A stretch of DNA of 64,000 nucleotides from Sulfurifustis variabilis (GCF_002355415.1 NZ_AP014936.1:744001-808000), one strand, 5' to 3'. Numbered from the stretch's first letter, positions 23,002-36,746 are shown. Numbers and translations are program-made. Notes: generated from the letters alone by a model not told the origin.

Positions 23002-25857
23002 TTGCTGCGTCTCTACGCTCGGCTCTTGTGCTGTCTTGCGCTCTTCGCTCCCGCGGCCTTCGCGGGCCAGGCCGTCGATCTCGACGCGCCGCTTCCGGTC
23101 GACGAAACCATCCACTACCGCGTGCTGCCGAACGGCATGCGTTACTGGATCCGCCCGAACACGCCGCCCGCGGGCAAGGTGTCCATGTGGCTGCGCGTCG
23201 GTTCCGGCTCGCTCAACGAGTCCGACGAGCAGCGCGGCCTCGCGCACCTGCTCGAGCATCTCGCGTTCAACGGAAGCAAGAACTTCCCCGCCGGCACGCT
23301 CATCAAGCGCTTCGAGGCCGCCGGCCTCACCTTCGGCGCCCACCAGAACGCGACCACGGGTTTCCTCGACACGGTGTACAAGCTCACCGTGCCGAACAAC
23401 CCGGAGACCCTCGACCTCGGGCTGACGTATTTCTCCGACGTCGCCCACCGCCTGACGATCGACGAAAAGGAAGTCGAGCGCGAGCGCAACGTCGTCCTCG
23501 CGGAGCGCACCGCGCGCGACAACGCCGCGAGCCGCGCCTTCAACAAGCAGCTCCTCGCGCTCGTGCCGGGCTCGCGCTTCGGCGAGCGCATGCCGCTCGG
23601 CGATACCGAGACCATCGCCAGGGCCACGGCGGCGCAGCTGCGCGCGTACTACGAGAAGTGGTACCGCCCGGACAACACCGTCCTGCTCGTCGCCGGGGAC
23701 CTCGACGTCGAGGCGCTCGACAAGCTGGTCCGCAAGCATTTCTCGGACTGGCAGCCGGTCGCGTCCCCCGCGCCGAACCATGACCCCGGCATCAAGCCCT
23801 ATTCCGCCGACCGCGCCGAGGTGATCAGCGAGTACGGGCTGTTCAACGCCGATCTGAACGTCGCGCGGCTCGAACCGCCCCGCGACTTCCGCAACGCGCG
23901 CGGCTACCGCGAGTGGCTGGTCCACCGCATCGGCCGGCAGATCGTCAACGCGCGCCTGCGCGACCTGATCCTCGAGGGACGCACCCGCTTCGGCTCGGCC
24001 TGGGCGGCGGGCGACAGCTCGTTCGGCACCACGCTCGTCGAGGTCCACGCGCGCAGCGCGCCCGAGGACTGGAAGACCGCGCTGCGCGAGCTGCTGGTCG
24101 AGATCAAGCGGGCCCGCGTGCACGGCTTCGGCGACGCCGAGTTCGCCTACGCGCGCGACGTGATCCGCACCGAGGTCGAGGGCGACGCCTTCGAGGAGGC
24201 CGACACCGAGGCCCTGCGCTGGCTCAAGGTCATGGAGGCGGCCCTCGACGAGGGGCGCCGCCCGATGGGCGCAGGCCAGGAGCTCGCGCTGTTCCGGCGC
24301 CTGATGCCGACGATCACCCGCGCCGAGGTCGAGGCGGCCGCGGCCGCGCGCCACGCGCCGGAGCGGCGCACGTTCACGCTCGCGCTCCCGCGCTGGGACG
24401 GTCATCCGGCCCCGACGGCGGACGAGCTGCTCGCCATCGTGCGCGCGGCCGACGCCGAAACGGTGGCGCGCCTGCCCGACCGCCAGCGCGCGACGACGCT
24501 GCTCGCGAAGGATCCCGCGCCGGGCGCCGTCGCCGAGCGCTCGCACGACCCGGACCTCGACGTCGTTTCGGTCACCCTCGAAAACGGCGTGCGCGTGCAC
24601 GTGAGGCCGTTGAAGTACAAGAACGAGCAGGTGAGCGTGCGCATCACGCTGGCCGGCGGGCGCGTGGCGGAGACGCCGGCGAACCACGGCATCAGCGAGG
24701 TCGCCGCGCTGCCGTTCAAGGTGCCGTCGAGCGAGAGCCTCGGGTCGGTGGACCTGCGCCGCATCCTCGCGACGAAGCATTTCGAGCTCTCCGGCCGCGA
24801 CACGGCCGGCGGGATCGAGCTCGATCTCACGAGCCCGCGCCACGATCTCGAGGACGGCTTCCGTCTCGCGCACCTGCTGCTCACGCAGGCGCGCATCGAG
24901 CCGGCGGTGTTCGACATGTGGAAGCGCCAGGCCTCCGAGCGCCAGGCCAACCGCGAAGGGAGCGTCGACGCGCAGCTCAACGACCGCGTGGACGCGCTGC
25001 TGACCAGCAACGACGCGCGCTTCCAGGTGTTGACGCCGAAGGAGGTCGAGCGGCTGACGCTCGAGGCCGGGCAGGCCTGGCTCGACGGCATGCTCAGGCA
25101 TTCGCCCATCGAGGTCGCGATCGTCGGCGATCTCACCCACGAGCAGGCCGTTGCCCTCGCGGCTAAGTACCTCGGCTCCCTGCCCGAGCGCGGCTCGATC
25201 AAGAACGCCTACGCGCTCGCGCGCACGCTGAACGCGCCCGCCGGCCCGCATCAGGCCCTGGTCAAGGTGGACACGGCGACGCCCCGGGCGATGGTCTACG
25301 TCGGCTGGCGCGGGCCGGACTGGCAGGACGTGCACGACTGGCAGGTCCTCGACCTCGCCGGCCGCATCCTCTCGAGCCGGCTGCTCAAGGAGGTGCGGGA
25401 GCAGCGCGGCCTCGCCTACTCGCTGCGCGCGCGGGCTTCGGCCAACACGCTCTACCGCGGCAACGGGCGGTTCCGGGTGTCGTTCGCGACCGATCCGCTG
25501 AAGGCGGAGGAGGCCGCGGACGTGGTGCAGCGGGTCATCGACGAGTTCGTGACGAAGGGCCCGACGCCGGAGGAGCTGACGACCGCCCGCGAGCAGGCGA
25601 GCCTCAGCTTCCGCAGCGGCACGCGCGCGCCCGCGTTCTGGCTCGACGTGCTCGGCGACCTCGAGTACATGGGCGCCGACCTCACGTGGGTGAAGCGGTA
25701 CGTCGAGAACGTGGAGAAGTACACCCGCGAGGACCTCATCGTCGTGCTCAAGAAGTACATCCGCCCCGACCGGATGGTGCGCGTCATCGGCGCGCCGATG
25801 GAGCTGCCGAGCGCCGCGAACGAGCCGGCGCAGAACCCGGTCGCGACCATCAACTGA
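23002..25857 (+). CDS. Secreted M16-family zinc metallopeptidase (double-domain, PqqL-like)
   Basis: The product is 951 aa with a signal peptide (LLCCLALFAPAAFAGQA). The first M16 domain holds the inverted zinc motif HLLEH (82-86) and the downstream glutamate region (KEVERERNVVLAER). The second half is an inactive M16 domain from about residue 520 (VTLENGVRVHVRPLKYKNEQ). It probably degrades peptides in the periplasm. The start is a TTG at 23002 behind GAGAGGG, chosen because it gives a full signal peptide. Confidence 0.9.
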   Translation: MLRLYARLLCCLALFAPAAFAGQAVDLDAPLPVDETIHYRVLPNGMRYWIRPNTPPAGKVSMWLRVGSGSLNESDEQRGLAHLLEHLAFNGSKNFPAGTLIKRFEAAGLTFGAHQNATTGFLDTVYKLTVPNNPETLDLGLTYFSDVAHRLTIDEKEVERERNVVLAERTARDNAASRAFNKQLLALVPGSRFGERMPLGDTETIARATAAQLRAYYEKWYRPDNTVLLVAGDLDVEALDKLVRKHFSDWQPVASPAPNHDPGIKPYSADRAEVISEYGLFNADLNVARLEPPRDFRNARGYREWLVHRIGRQIVNARLRDLILEGRTRFGSAWAAGDSSFGTTLVEVHARSAPEDWKTALRELLVEIKRARVHGFGDAEFAYARDVIRTEVEGDAFEEADTEALRWLKVMEAALDEGRRPMGAGQELALFRRLMPTITRAEVEAAAAARHAPERRTFTLALPRWDGHPAPTADELLAIVRAADAETVARLPDRQRATTLLAKDPAPGAVAERSHDPDLDVVSVTLENGVRVHVRPLKYKNEQVSVRITLAGGRVAETPANHGISEVAALPFKVPSSESLGSVDLRRILATKHFELSGRDTAGGIELDLTSPRHDLEDGFRLAHLLLTQARIEPAVFDMWKRQASERQANREGSVDAQLNDRVDALLTSNDARFQVLTPKEVERLTLEAGQAWLDGMLRHSPIEVAIVGDLTHEQAVALAAKYLGSLPERGSIKNAYALARTLNAPAGPHQALVKVDTATPRAMVYVGWRGPDWQDVHDWQVLDLAGRILSSRLLKEVREQRGLAYSLRARASANTLYRGNGRFRVSFATDPLKAEEAADVVQRVIDEFVTKGPTPEELTTAREQASLSFRSGTRAPAFWLDVLGDLEYMGADLTWVKRYVENVEKYTREDLIVVLKKYIRPDRMVRVIGAPMELPSAANEPAQNPVATIN

Positions 25858-25862
25858 GCCGG

Positions 25863-25892
25863 ATGCGAGGCGTGGGTCTCCGCGCCTCGCAT
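25863..25892 (+). terminator. Hairpin after the M16 gene
   Basis: ATGCGAGGCG at 25863-25872 pairs perfectly with CGCCTCGCAT at 25883-25892. It starts five bases after the stop codon. There is no strong T run, so it may end transcription poorly or only protect the mRNA 3' end. Confidence 0.6.
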
Positions 25893-26003
25893 TGACTCCC
25901 CTCAAGACGCCCCGGCGCCTTGCATGTTAGCGTAGCCCTTCGCCGGCGCACCGATCGCGATACGCGACCGGTCCGCGCGAGACCCGGTTCCAATCGAAGG
26001 GCC

Positions 26004-27110
26004 ATGTCCATGTTATTGCGCATGCTGCGCATCCTGGCGCTGATCGCCGCGGTGCTCGCCGCGCCGCCGGTGCTCGCGGCGGACGACCCGCAGGTCGCCG
26101 ACGACCCGCAGGGCGACGCGTTCCTCGCGGGTTACATCCAGTCGATTCTCGAGCGCCAGCTCGGCTGGGAGCGCGGCACCTACCGCCTCGAGGTCCGGGA
26201 TCGCGCGGCGACGCTGCTCCTGCTGGTCGACGACCCCGAGCGCCGGGCGGCCGCGGAGGACGCGCTGGGGCAGATCGACGCGCTCCAGTCGCTCACGATC
26301 ACCGTGGCGGTCACTGGCGACGCGAGCCTTCCGGAGCCGCGCCCGGGGCCGATCCTATTCCCGGTAGGCGATTTCTTCCGGCCGCTGATCGCCGATCCCA
26401 AGGAGCCGCGGTTCTTCATGAGCCTGCTCGAGATGGACACGCCGACCGACCGCGTCACCGCGGCATCCGTAGGCTACGGCGAGAGCTTCGGCCTGTGGCG
26501 CGCCCCGGGCGACCGGGCCGGCGACGGCTGGCAGTTGAGTTTCGTCGGCGGGCTGTTCGCGCAGTTCAACCTGTCGGCGCCCTCGAGCGACCTCGTGAAC
26601 GCCGACTACAACATCGGGTTCCGGCTGTCGCAGCGCACCGGGCGGTTTTCGACCCGCTGGCGCCTGTACCACCAGAGCTCGCACCTCGGCGACGAGTTCC
26701 TGCTGAGCCAGCCCGACATCGAGCGGATGAACCTCAGCATCGAGGTCGTCGACGTGACGTTCTCCTACGAGCGCTCGCGCTGGCGCGCGTACGGCGGCGT
26801 CGGTTACATGATTGGGCGCGACCCTTCGGATCTCGAGCCGGGCATGGCGCAGGCGGGGGCGGAGTACCGCAGCACCCGGGTCCACCACATCGGGCGCTTC
26901 CTCGCCGGACTCGACGTGCGCATCCTCGAGGAGGAGGACTGGGAGACGGGCGTGAGCCTCAAGGCCGGCTTCGAGCTGGGCCCGCCCGACCCGGGCCGGC
27001 GCAACGTGCGCCTCATGCTCGAGGCCTACGACGGCTTCGCGCCGTTCGGCCAGTTCTTCCGCACCGACGACATCCGCTACTACGGCGCCGGCATCTACTT
27101 CGGGTTCTAG
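26004..27110 (+). CDS. Outer-membrane DUF1207 protein with N-terminal BON-like domain
   Basis: The product is 368 aa. A signal peptide (MSMLLRMLRILALIAAVLAA) is followed by a BON-like segment (residues about 35-95, YRLEVRDRAATLLLLVDDPE). Then comes the DUF1207 beta-barrel-like domain (FRPLIADPKEPRFFMSLLEM, SVGYGESFGLWR, YHQSSHLGDEFLL) ending in the C-terminal aromatic residue F typical of outer-membrane proteins (YYGAGIYFGF). The function is unknown. The BON-like domain ahead of DUF1207 is an uncommon arrangement as far as I know. Confidence 0.82.
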   Translation: MSMLLRMLRILALIAAVLAAPPVLAADDPQVADDPQGDAFLAGYIQSILERQLGWERGTYRLEVRDRAATLLLLVDDPERRAAAEDALGQIDALQSLTITVAVTGDASLPEPRPGPILFPVGDFFRPLIADPKEPRFFMSLLEMDTPTDRVTAASVGYGESFGLWRAPGDRAGDGWQLSFVGGLFAQFNLSAPSSDLVNADYNIGFRLSQRTGRFSTRWRLYHQSSHLGDEFLLSQPDIERMNLSIEVVDVTFSYERSRWRAYGGVGYMIGRDPSDLEPGMAQAGAEYRSTRVHHIGRFLAGLDVRILEEEDWETGVSLKAGFELGPPDPGRRNVRLMLEAYDGFAPFGQFFRTDDIRYYGAGIYFGF

Positions 27111-31742
<4,632 letters not shown>

Positions 31743-31927
31743 GCGGGCAGGTTAATCCGGCGCTCCTCCCCCGTCCACGGGCATAAAAAAGGAGAAACGT
31801 ATGAGCGGGTTGTCATGGCGAGGCGCAAAGCGACGAAGGATCCCGCGACGGAAGACCGTGCGCAACATGGGATTGCTTCGCCGCGCGCTCGCAATGACCC
31901 GAACCGCTGGATTCGGCCTGCCGCGCG

Positions 31928-33187
31928 TCAACCCCGCCCGAAACGTGCCAGCGTGAGCCCGTCGAGGTCGATCGCCGTCTTCTTCCCGCTAATGATATCG
32001 GCGAGGAGTCGCGCCGAACCGTTGCTCATCGTCCAGCCGAGGGTGCCGTGGCCGGTATTGAGGTAGAGATTGCGGTAGGGCGTGGGGCCGATCACCGGAA
32101 GGTTGTCGGGGGTCATCGGGCGCAGGCCCGTCCAGTACTCGGCGCGCGAGAGGTCGCCGGCCCTGGGGAACAGCTCGCCGATCACGTGCGCGAGCGCGCG
32201 CAGGCGCGCGGGCCGCAGGGTGAGGTCGTAACCCGCGAGCTCGGCGGTGCCGGCGGCGCGCAGGCGATTGCCGAGGCGCGTGATGGCGACCTTGTAGCGC
32301 TCGTCGGTGAGGGTCGAGCCCGGCGCCGCGTCCGCATTTTCGATCGGCACGGTGGCCGAGTATCCCTTGACCGGATAGACGGGCAGGCGTATGCCGAGCG
32401 GGCGCGCGAGCAGCGGCGTGTAGCTGCCCGCGGCGAGCACGTACACTTCCCCGGTGATCTGCCCGCCGTCCGTGTGCACCGCGCGCACGCGGTCGCCTTC
32501 CGCTTCGAGCGTGCGCACCGCGGTCACGGTGCGGAACACCACGCCCTGCGCCTCCGCGCGCCGGGCGAGCTCGCTCGTGTAGGCGTGGCAGTCGCCGGTC
32601 TCGTCGTCCGGATAGTGCACGCCGCCCGCGAACTTCACGGTGCTGAAGCGCAGCCCCGGCTCGACCGAGAGACAGCCGGCGGCATCGAGCACGCGATGGG
32701 GAACCTGCAGGCGCTCGAGGATCGGCCGCTCGCGCTCCGCCGCCGCGACGCCGGCCTCGTCGCGAAAGAGCTGCAGCGTCCCCCGGGTGGCGTGGTCGTA
32801 GACGATACCCGTCTGCTCGCGCAGCTCGACGAGCGTCTCATGGCTGTAGCGCGCGATCCGCAGCATGCGTTCGAGATTCCGCAGGTAGCGCGGCTCGCGG
32901 CAGTTGGCGAGCATGCGCAGCAGCCACGACCACATCGCCAGGTCGAGGCGCGGTCGCAGCACGAGCGGGGCATGCTCCTGCAGCATCCACTTGAGCGCGT
33001 TGCGGGGAACGCCGGGAGCCGCCCACGGTTTGGCGAAGGTCCACGACACCTGGCCCGCGTTCGCGAAGCTGGTCTCGAGGGCCGGACCCGACTGGCGATC
33101 GATCACCGTGACGTCGTGGCCCGCCTGCCTGAGGAACCAGGCGCTGGTCACGCCGATGACCCCACCGCCCACGATGACGACGTTCAT
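31928..33187 (-). CDS. dadA: D-amino-acid dehydrogenase (FAD-dependent)
   Basis: The product is 419 aa with an N-terminal FAD-binding GxGxxG motif (MNVVIVGGGVIGVTSAWFLR). It has the DadA signatures YPVKGYSATVPI and YWTGLRPMTPDNLPVIGPT, and the FAD-binding C-terminal LNTGHGTLGWTMSNGSARLL. It oxidatively deaminates D-amino acids at the membrane. The start at 33187 places the dinucleotide motif at the N-terminus. Intergenic DNA on either side (31743-31927 and 33188-33436) shows no gene. Confidence 0.95.
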   Translation of the reverse strand: MNVVIVGGGVIGVTSAWFLRQAGHDVTVIDRQSGPALETSFANAGQVSWTFAKPWAAPGVPRNALKWMLQEHAPLVLRPRLDLAMWSWLLRMLANCREPRYLRNLERMLRIARYSHETLVELREQTGIVYDHATRGTLQLFRDEAGVAAAERERPILERLQVPHRVLDAAGCLSVEPGLRFSTVKFAGGVHYPDDETGDCHAYTSELARRAEAQGVVFRTVTAVRTLEAEGDRVRAVHTDGGQITGEVYVLAAGSYTPLLARPLGIRLPVYPVKGYSATVPIENADAAPGSTLTDERYKVAITRLGNRLRAAGTAELAGYDLTLRPARLRALAHVIGELFPRAGDLSRAEYWTGLRPMTPDNLPVIGPTPYRNLYLNTGHGTLGWTMSNGSARLLADIISGKKTAIDLDGLTLARFGRG

Positions 33188-33436
33188 GCGCGCTCGAAAA
33201 AGGTTGAAGGCCCCGGCGCGAGGGCGCGCGAGGGCCTGCGAGATTACCGGGCGGGGCGCCCGGCGTCCACGATCAGACGCCGGCCGCGCCGGGCGTCCGG
33301 CCGACGCCCCCGGAGTCGCGGTGGGGAGGACGGCGCTCGACCGGTGTTTCGATTGCGGCGACGCGTGTTCGTCGTTGCAGGGCAGGCTGAAGGACGCGGC
33401 CGTGGCGGCGGGTTTCAACTCAGTAATGCGGTGTCT

Positions 33437-34417
33437 TTACTGCGGCAGGTCCTCGGGAAAGAGCAGCGGCCGCAGGGCGACGTAAGCGATGTAGGCGAGA
33501 ATCAACGCGACCGCCTCGGGACGGCCCAGCCCGTTGCGGCGACGGAGAAAAAAGTAGAGGAGAACGCCGGTCGCGACCTTGACCGGCAGGTCGTAGTACA
33601 CCGTGACCGTCGGCGCGGTGTAGCCCGAGATCAGGGCGCCCAGCCCCACGCCGAGCAGAGGATTCGTGATGTTGCTGCCGATCAGGATGCCGGCCGAGAT
33701 GTCGCGCTGGCCCCTGGCGATCGAGACGAGCGCGGTCATCAGCTCGGGAAGCGTCGCGGCGACGCCGAGCACGATCACGCCGAAGAACGAAGCGCTGAGG
33801 GGCAGGCGCGCGACCAGGCGCGTCGCGGCCAGAAGCACCGGATCGGCGACCCACGCCATGGCGGCGAAGGCGAGGGCGACGACGGCCATGGCGCGATAGC
33901 GGCGCGGGCGCCCGAGGCGCCGGGCATGCGCCACCCGGCCGGTGTGCGCGCCCGTGCGCGCCACGTACGTCAGATAACCGGCGTAGGCGAGCACGAGGAG
34001 CAGGCCTTCGACGCGCGTGACCGCGCCGCCCGCGCATGCGAGCCACAGCAGGCAGGAGGCGGCGATCAGCCCGCCGACCTCGACCACGAGCAGCCGCCGC
34101 ACGACGACCACGCTGCCGATGAGGCCTGCGAGCGGGAGCACGAAGTTCTGCTGGAGGATGTCCGAACCGATGTTGCTCCCGATGAGCAGGCCCGAGAGCG
34201 TGTCCATCGATTCCGGCGCGTGCAGGATCTGTACGCTGCCGATCACGTGCGTGACGATCTCGAGCAGGCTGGTGCCGATTGACAGCACCGTGAGGCCGAC
34301 GAAGCTCGCGGAGACGCGATAGTGCGCCATGAGCGCGAGCGTCTCCCGCAGGACGATCTCCGCCAGGACCAGGATGAGGAGCGCGCCGCCGACGACGATG
34401 AGCAGGTCGGGCAGCAC
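33437..34417 (-). CDS. CaCA-family cation (Ca2+/Na+ or Ca2+/H+) antiporter
   Basis: The product is 326 aa with about ten transmembrane helices and the two alpha repeats of the family, visible as VLSIGTSLLEIVTHVIGS and VLGVAATLPELMTALVSIA, each with the GTS/AAT-L-x-E ion-binding core. GSNIGSDI and GSNITNPL are the matching downstream motifs. The GTG at 34417 is the best start; it lies 8 bp after the stop of the 116-aa gene, so the two are co-transcribed. Confidence 0.9.
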   Translation of the reverse strand: MLPDLLIVVGGALLILVLAEIVLRETLALMAHYRVSASFVGLTVLSIGTSLLEIVTHVIGSVQILHAPESMDTLSGLLIGSNIGSDILQQNFVLPLAGLIGSVVVVRRLLVVEVGGLIAASCLLWLACAGGAVTRVEGLLLVLAYAGYLTYVARTGAHTGRVAHARRLGRPRRYRAMAVVALAFAAMAWVADPVLLAATRLVARLPLSASFFGVIVLGVAATLPELMTALVSIARGQRDISAGILIGSNITNPLLGVGLGALISGYTAPTVTVYYDLPVKVATGVLLYFFLRRRNGLGRPEAVALILAYIAYVALRPLLFPEDLPQ

Positions 34418-34425
34418 GCGTGCCG

Positions 34426-34776
34426 TCAGGGCGTGGCGCCGTATCGCCGCGCGATGGCCTCGACGAGCGGGCGGGGCGGATAGTCGTTCGCGTTCGCGGC
34501 GAGATAGTGCCGCCACGCCTCGAAGGCCGACGCGAGCGCGGCATCGGTGCCGTGGCAGCCGAGCACGTTGACCACGGCGTCGCCGACCTTCCACGGCCCT
34601 TCGCCTCGAATCGCGCCTTCGGTCAGATGGATGGTCTTGTCCGGATCGCCGAGATGCCAGTAGGGCTCGAACCAGAGCAGCCCCTTCGGATGCGGGAAAT
34701 GCTCGGCCATGACGTGCCTCGTGCCGTCGGGGAACCGGATCGACAGGGGAGCGGTGAGGGAGTGGAGGTCGGGCAT
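34426..34776 (-). CDS. Conserved 116-aa protein of unknown function
   Basis: The product contains the aromatic, histidine-rich segment HVMAEHFPHPKGLLWFEPYW followed by HLGDP and GPWKVGDAVVNVLGCHGTD. It looks like a compact soluble protein. I recognise it only as a conserved hypothetical and cannot name a domain. It lies 8 bp upstream of the antiporter gene in the same operon. Confidence 0.78.
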   Translation of the reverse strand: MPDLHSLTAPLSIRFPDGTRHVMAEHFPHPKGLLWFEPYWHLGDPDKTIHLTEGAIRGEGPWKVGDAVVNVLGCHGTDAALASAFEAWRHYLAANANDYPPRPLVEAIARRYGATP

Positions 34777-35131
34777 GGTGGGAAATTCTATCGGTAATGT
34801 ACGACGCTGTTCATGCCTTTGGCGCTAGTGTTCTCGTTTGGATCGGAGCCAATTAAGGGCTCGACCGCCCTCCGGGCGAATAGTCGAAGTACTAAATGTA
34901 CTTGTGGGTGGCTGACCCACGGCACCAAAAGAAAGGAAGTTATATACTTGACGTACCCTAGTCGCCGGGCCCAGAATCCGGGCGCGTGACAGGCCGGTTT
35001 TGGAAAGATGGTTTTTTGAGTGCAGAACTGCTTTACTGGTTTGGCGGGCACGCGCCGGAACAACTCATGGCCATACTCCGTATGGCAGCGCCTTTAACCG
35101 GGCGTGGGATCCTTGAGCCGGGGGCCCGCCC

Positions 35132-35914
35132 TTATTTCTTCTTGAAGATGCCGAGCAGTTTCGCCTGCTCTCCATTTAGAGCTTCTGGATTGGGTAGTAT
35201 CTTCAAGCCGTATCCGATGTATTTCCCCTTTCTGCTGTACGTCGTAGGCTTCAGTATCTCTGCGTACCGTGGCTCATAATCGCCATAGCGCGTTGGTTCT
35301 ACCGCCGCCGCAAAACCACTTGCAATACAGTCAGCCAATTGAAGCCCAGCGAGTTGAGTATGCGGCTTGGAATCTACTTCATCGATATCGATGACATTCC
35401 ATCGGATCGAAGTTTCGCACTGGGTCTTGAGAACAGTTAGGTATTCTCGGAACTTTTCGTAGGATAGACCAGACCGATTCGAGAATATGATCTTTACTCG
35501 CTTGGTATTCTCTCGGTTATCCTCATCGCACAGCCACGATACGCGCTCAACGAGGTGCCTGGCCAAATACCAATACAGCTTGCCTTTCTCGCCCGCAAAG
35601 GCAAGTTCCTTGGGAACAGTTTTTTTGTTTGACAGGACGGATATGGCCCGAATTGGAGCTTGTGAAACGACTCTACATGCTGCAATTTTCTGATGGTGAT
35701 CCAGATCACAGAAATGAACATGGCGCAGTTTCGTCTTTCCGATCTCTGCCAATATCGAATCGCGGTGCTTAACTAGTGAGAGATCGTTGGATTGGCGAAC
35801 TACGCAGCATCCAAGAGCAAGCCATTGACTCGACCCGTCTTGCTTTTTATCGCGAAATTTTTTGAGCCCGTCATCGCCAGACTCGTCAATGTAGGCAAGG
35901 AAGGTATGGCTCAT
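35132..35914 (-). CDS. DUF3800 protein (RNase H-like fold), transposon passenger
   Basis: The product is 260 aa and opens MSHTFLAYIDESGDDG, the acidic DUF3800 N-terminal motif. The C-terminal LAGLQLADCIASGFAAAVEP is the second conserved block. The family is predicted to adopt an RNase H-like nuclease fold and is often found on mobile elements and beside defence genes; no activity is established. The ATG at 35914 overlaps, on the opposite strand, the ATG of the small basic ORF. GC content is well below the chromosome. Confidence 0.85.
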   Translation of the reverse strand: MSHTFLAYIDESGDDGLKKFRDKKQDGSSQWLALGCCVVRQSNDLSLVKHRDSILAEIGKTKLRHVHFCDLDHHQKIAACRVVSQAPIRAISVLSNKKTVPKELAFAGEKGKLYWYLARHLVERVSWLCDEDNRENTKRVKIIFSNRSGLSYEKFREYLTVLKTQCETSIRWNVIDIDEVDSKPHTQLAGLQLADCIASGFAAAVEPTRYGDYEPRYAEILKPTTYSRKGKYIGYGLKILPNPEALNGEQAKLLGIFKKK

Positions 35915-36050
35915 GCCAGATAAGAAACAAAAGAAGAAACAGGACAACGATCGGCCACCGATCCCATTCGACGAGGCCCTTAAACGTCTATGGGGCTCGC
36001 CACCGCAACACAAGAAAGCGAAGAAGAAATCAAAGAAGAAACCGGCCTAA
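35913..36050 (+). CDS. 45-aa lysine-rich protein divergent from DUF3800
   Basis: The product starts MPDKKQKKKQDNDRPP, has a middle FDEALKRLWGSPPQ and ends in AKKKSKKKPA. Fifteen of its 45 residues are lysine, so nucleic-acid or partner binding is plausible. AAGGAAGG upstream is a good ribosome site. A strong terminator hairpin overlaps its stop codon, which supports a real transcript. A partner or antitoxin-like role to DUF3800 is only a guess. Confidence 0.65.
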   Translation: MPDKKQKKKQDNDRPPIPFDEALKRLWGSPPQHKKAKKKSKKKPA

Positions 36051-36067
36051 TGGCCGGTTCTCTTTTT
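36041..36067 (+). terminator. Rho-independent terminator after the 45-aa gene
   Basis: ACCGGCC and GGCCGGT form a perfect 7-bp stem around TAAT, followed by TCTCTTTTT. The stop codon of the small gene lies in the loop. Confidence 0.85.
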
Positions 36068-36132
36068 ACGGAGAACCAGAATGCTCAAGTCTCTCAGGGC
36101 AATCATTGCAAAGCGTTTCGCCTCGCTGTTGG

Positions 36133-36169
36133 GCGTTCCAGTATCCATCAGAACAGGATACTGGAACGC
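36133..36169. other. Perfect 14-bp hairpin between the passenger genes
   Basis: GCGTTCCAGTATCC (36133-36146) is repeated exactly inverted at 36156-36169 with a 9-base loop. It lies just after the stop of the Cas2-like gene (- strand). It could be a terminator or mRNA-stabilising stem, or part of a small RNA; no T run follows. A 43-codon frame on the + strand spans it but I do not regard it as supported. Confidence 0.6.
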
Positions 36170-36171
36170 GC

Positions 36172-36441
36172 CTACAGGTTGTTCTTCAGCCAGCTCGCGC
36201 AATTGTCCTTGAACCCATGCCAAGCACCGATATTCGCGGATTGAACGACCAGCAGAGCATCGCTAGCGTCCATTCTTGCTTTTAGTGCGTCACGTATTTG
36301 ACTGGCATTAAGGTTCGAGACCACGACCCATGTTGAGTCTAAGCAATGCCACCAGTTTCCGAGATTCTTGATAGCTTCAAAGAGTGACGAATAGTCTTGG
36401 CCAGGTTTGTTCAGATCGTAAGAGATTACGAATGTAGCCAT
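36172..36441 (-). CDS. Cas2/SinR-like small protein, transposon passenger
   Basis: The product is 89 aa and begins MATFVISYDLNKPGQDYSSL, with WWHCLDSTWVV and a C-terminal GFKDNCASWLKNNL. This matches the SinR-like group with a Cas2-type ferredoxin fold. No cas1, repeats or spacers are nearby, so it is not part of a CRISPR system. GGAGGG lies just before the ATG. The function is unknown; similar proteins occur with toxin-antitoxin or defence genes. Confidence 0.78.
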   Translation of the reverse strand: MATFVISYDLNKPGQDYSSLFEAIKNLGNWWHCLDSTWVVVSNLNASQIRDALKARMDASDALLVVQSANIGAWHGFKDNCASWLKNNL

Positions 36442-36523
36442 GCCTCCCTCCTTGGCTAGTTATTTGGAGTCTGCTTTAATGAAGTTAGGTGGCACCCGCC
36501 GCCTAAACTACTACATGCCTAGG

Positions 36524-36625
36524 TTAGCCGTTCCAGGCGGATTCTTGCCTCTTTAGCAGAGCCAAATAGGCAAGTTTAATCGCCGTCTGGAGCGGACTAG
36601 CCGCTTCTACAACTTCAGCCGTCAT
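36524..36625 (-). CDS. 33-aa peptide with strong ribosome site
   Basis: The peptide is MTAEVVEAASPLQTAIKLAY plus LALLKRQESAWNG. It is preceded by a textbook AAAGGAGGTG 7 bp before the ATG, which argues that it is translated. It is predicted helical and amphipathic. It lies between the transposase and the Cas2-like gene on the same strand. The function is unknown. Confidence 0.55.
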   Translation of the reverse strand: MTAEVVEAASPLQTAIKLAYLALLKRQESAWNG

Positions 36626-36746
36626 AGCTTCTACACCTCCTTTCGGGGGCCGGCTGCCCTCCGCCAAGTTCAGAGGACCGGGCCGACTGGAGGAAAAAGA
36701 GGCGGCGGATGCCGCTGGCAACTATAACGGGAAACCACGGAAGTGC

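Noticed and set aside
22864-25905. A 1013-codon open frame antisense to the M16 peptidase gene
   Set aside because: It is a shadow of high-GC codon bias in the real gene; the sequence is repetitive Arg/Ala/Val with no domain, while the + strand encodes an obvious M16 protein.
34788-35063. A 91-codon frame across the left end of the IS1595 element
   Set aside because: It spans the transposon junction and has no coding character; it is created by the insertion.
36172-36441. Evidence of a CRISPR-Cas locus because of a Cas2-like protein
   Set aside because: No repeat-spacer array, cas1 or effector gene is present; the gene is a passenger of an IS1595 transposon.
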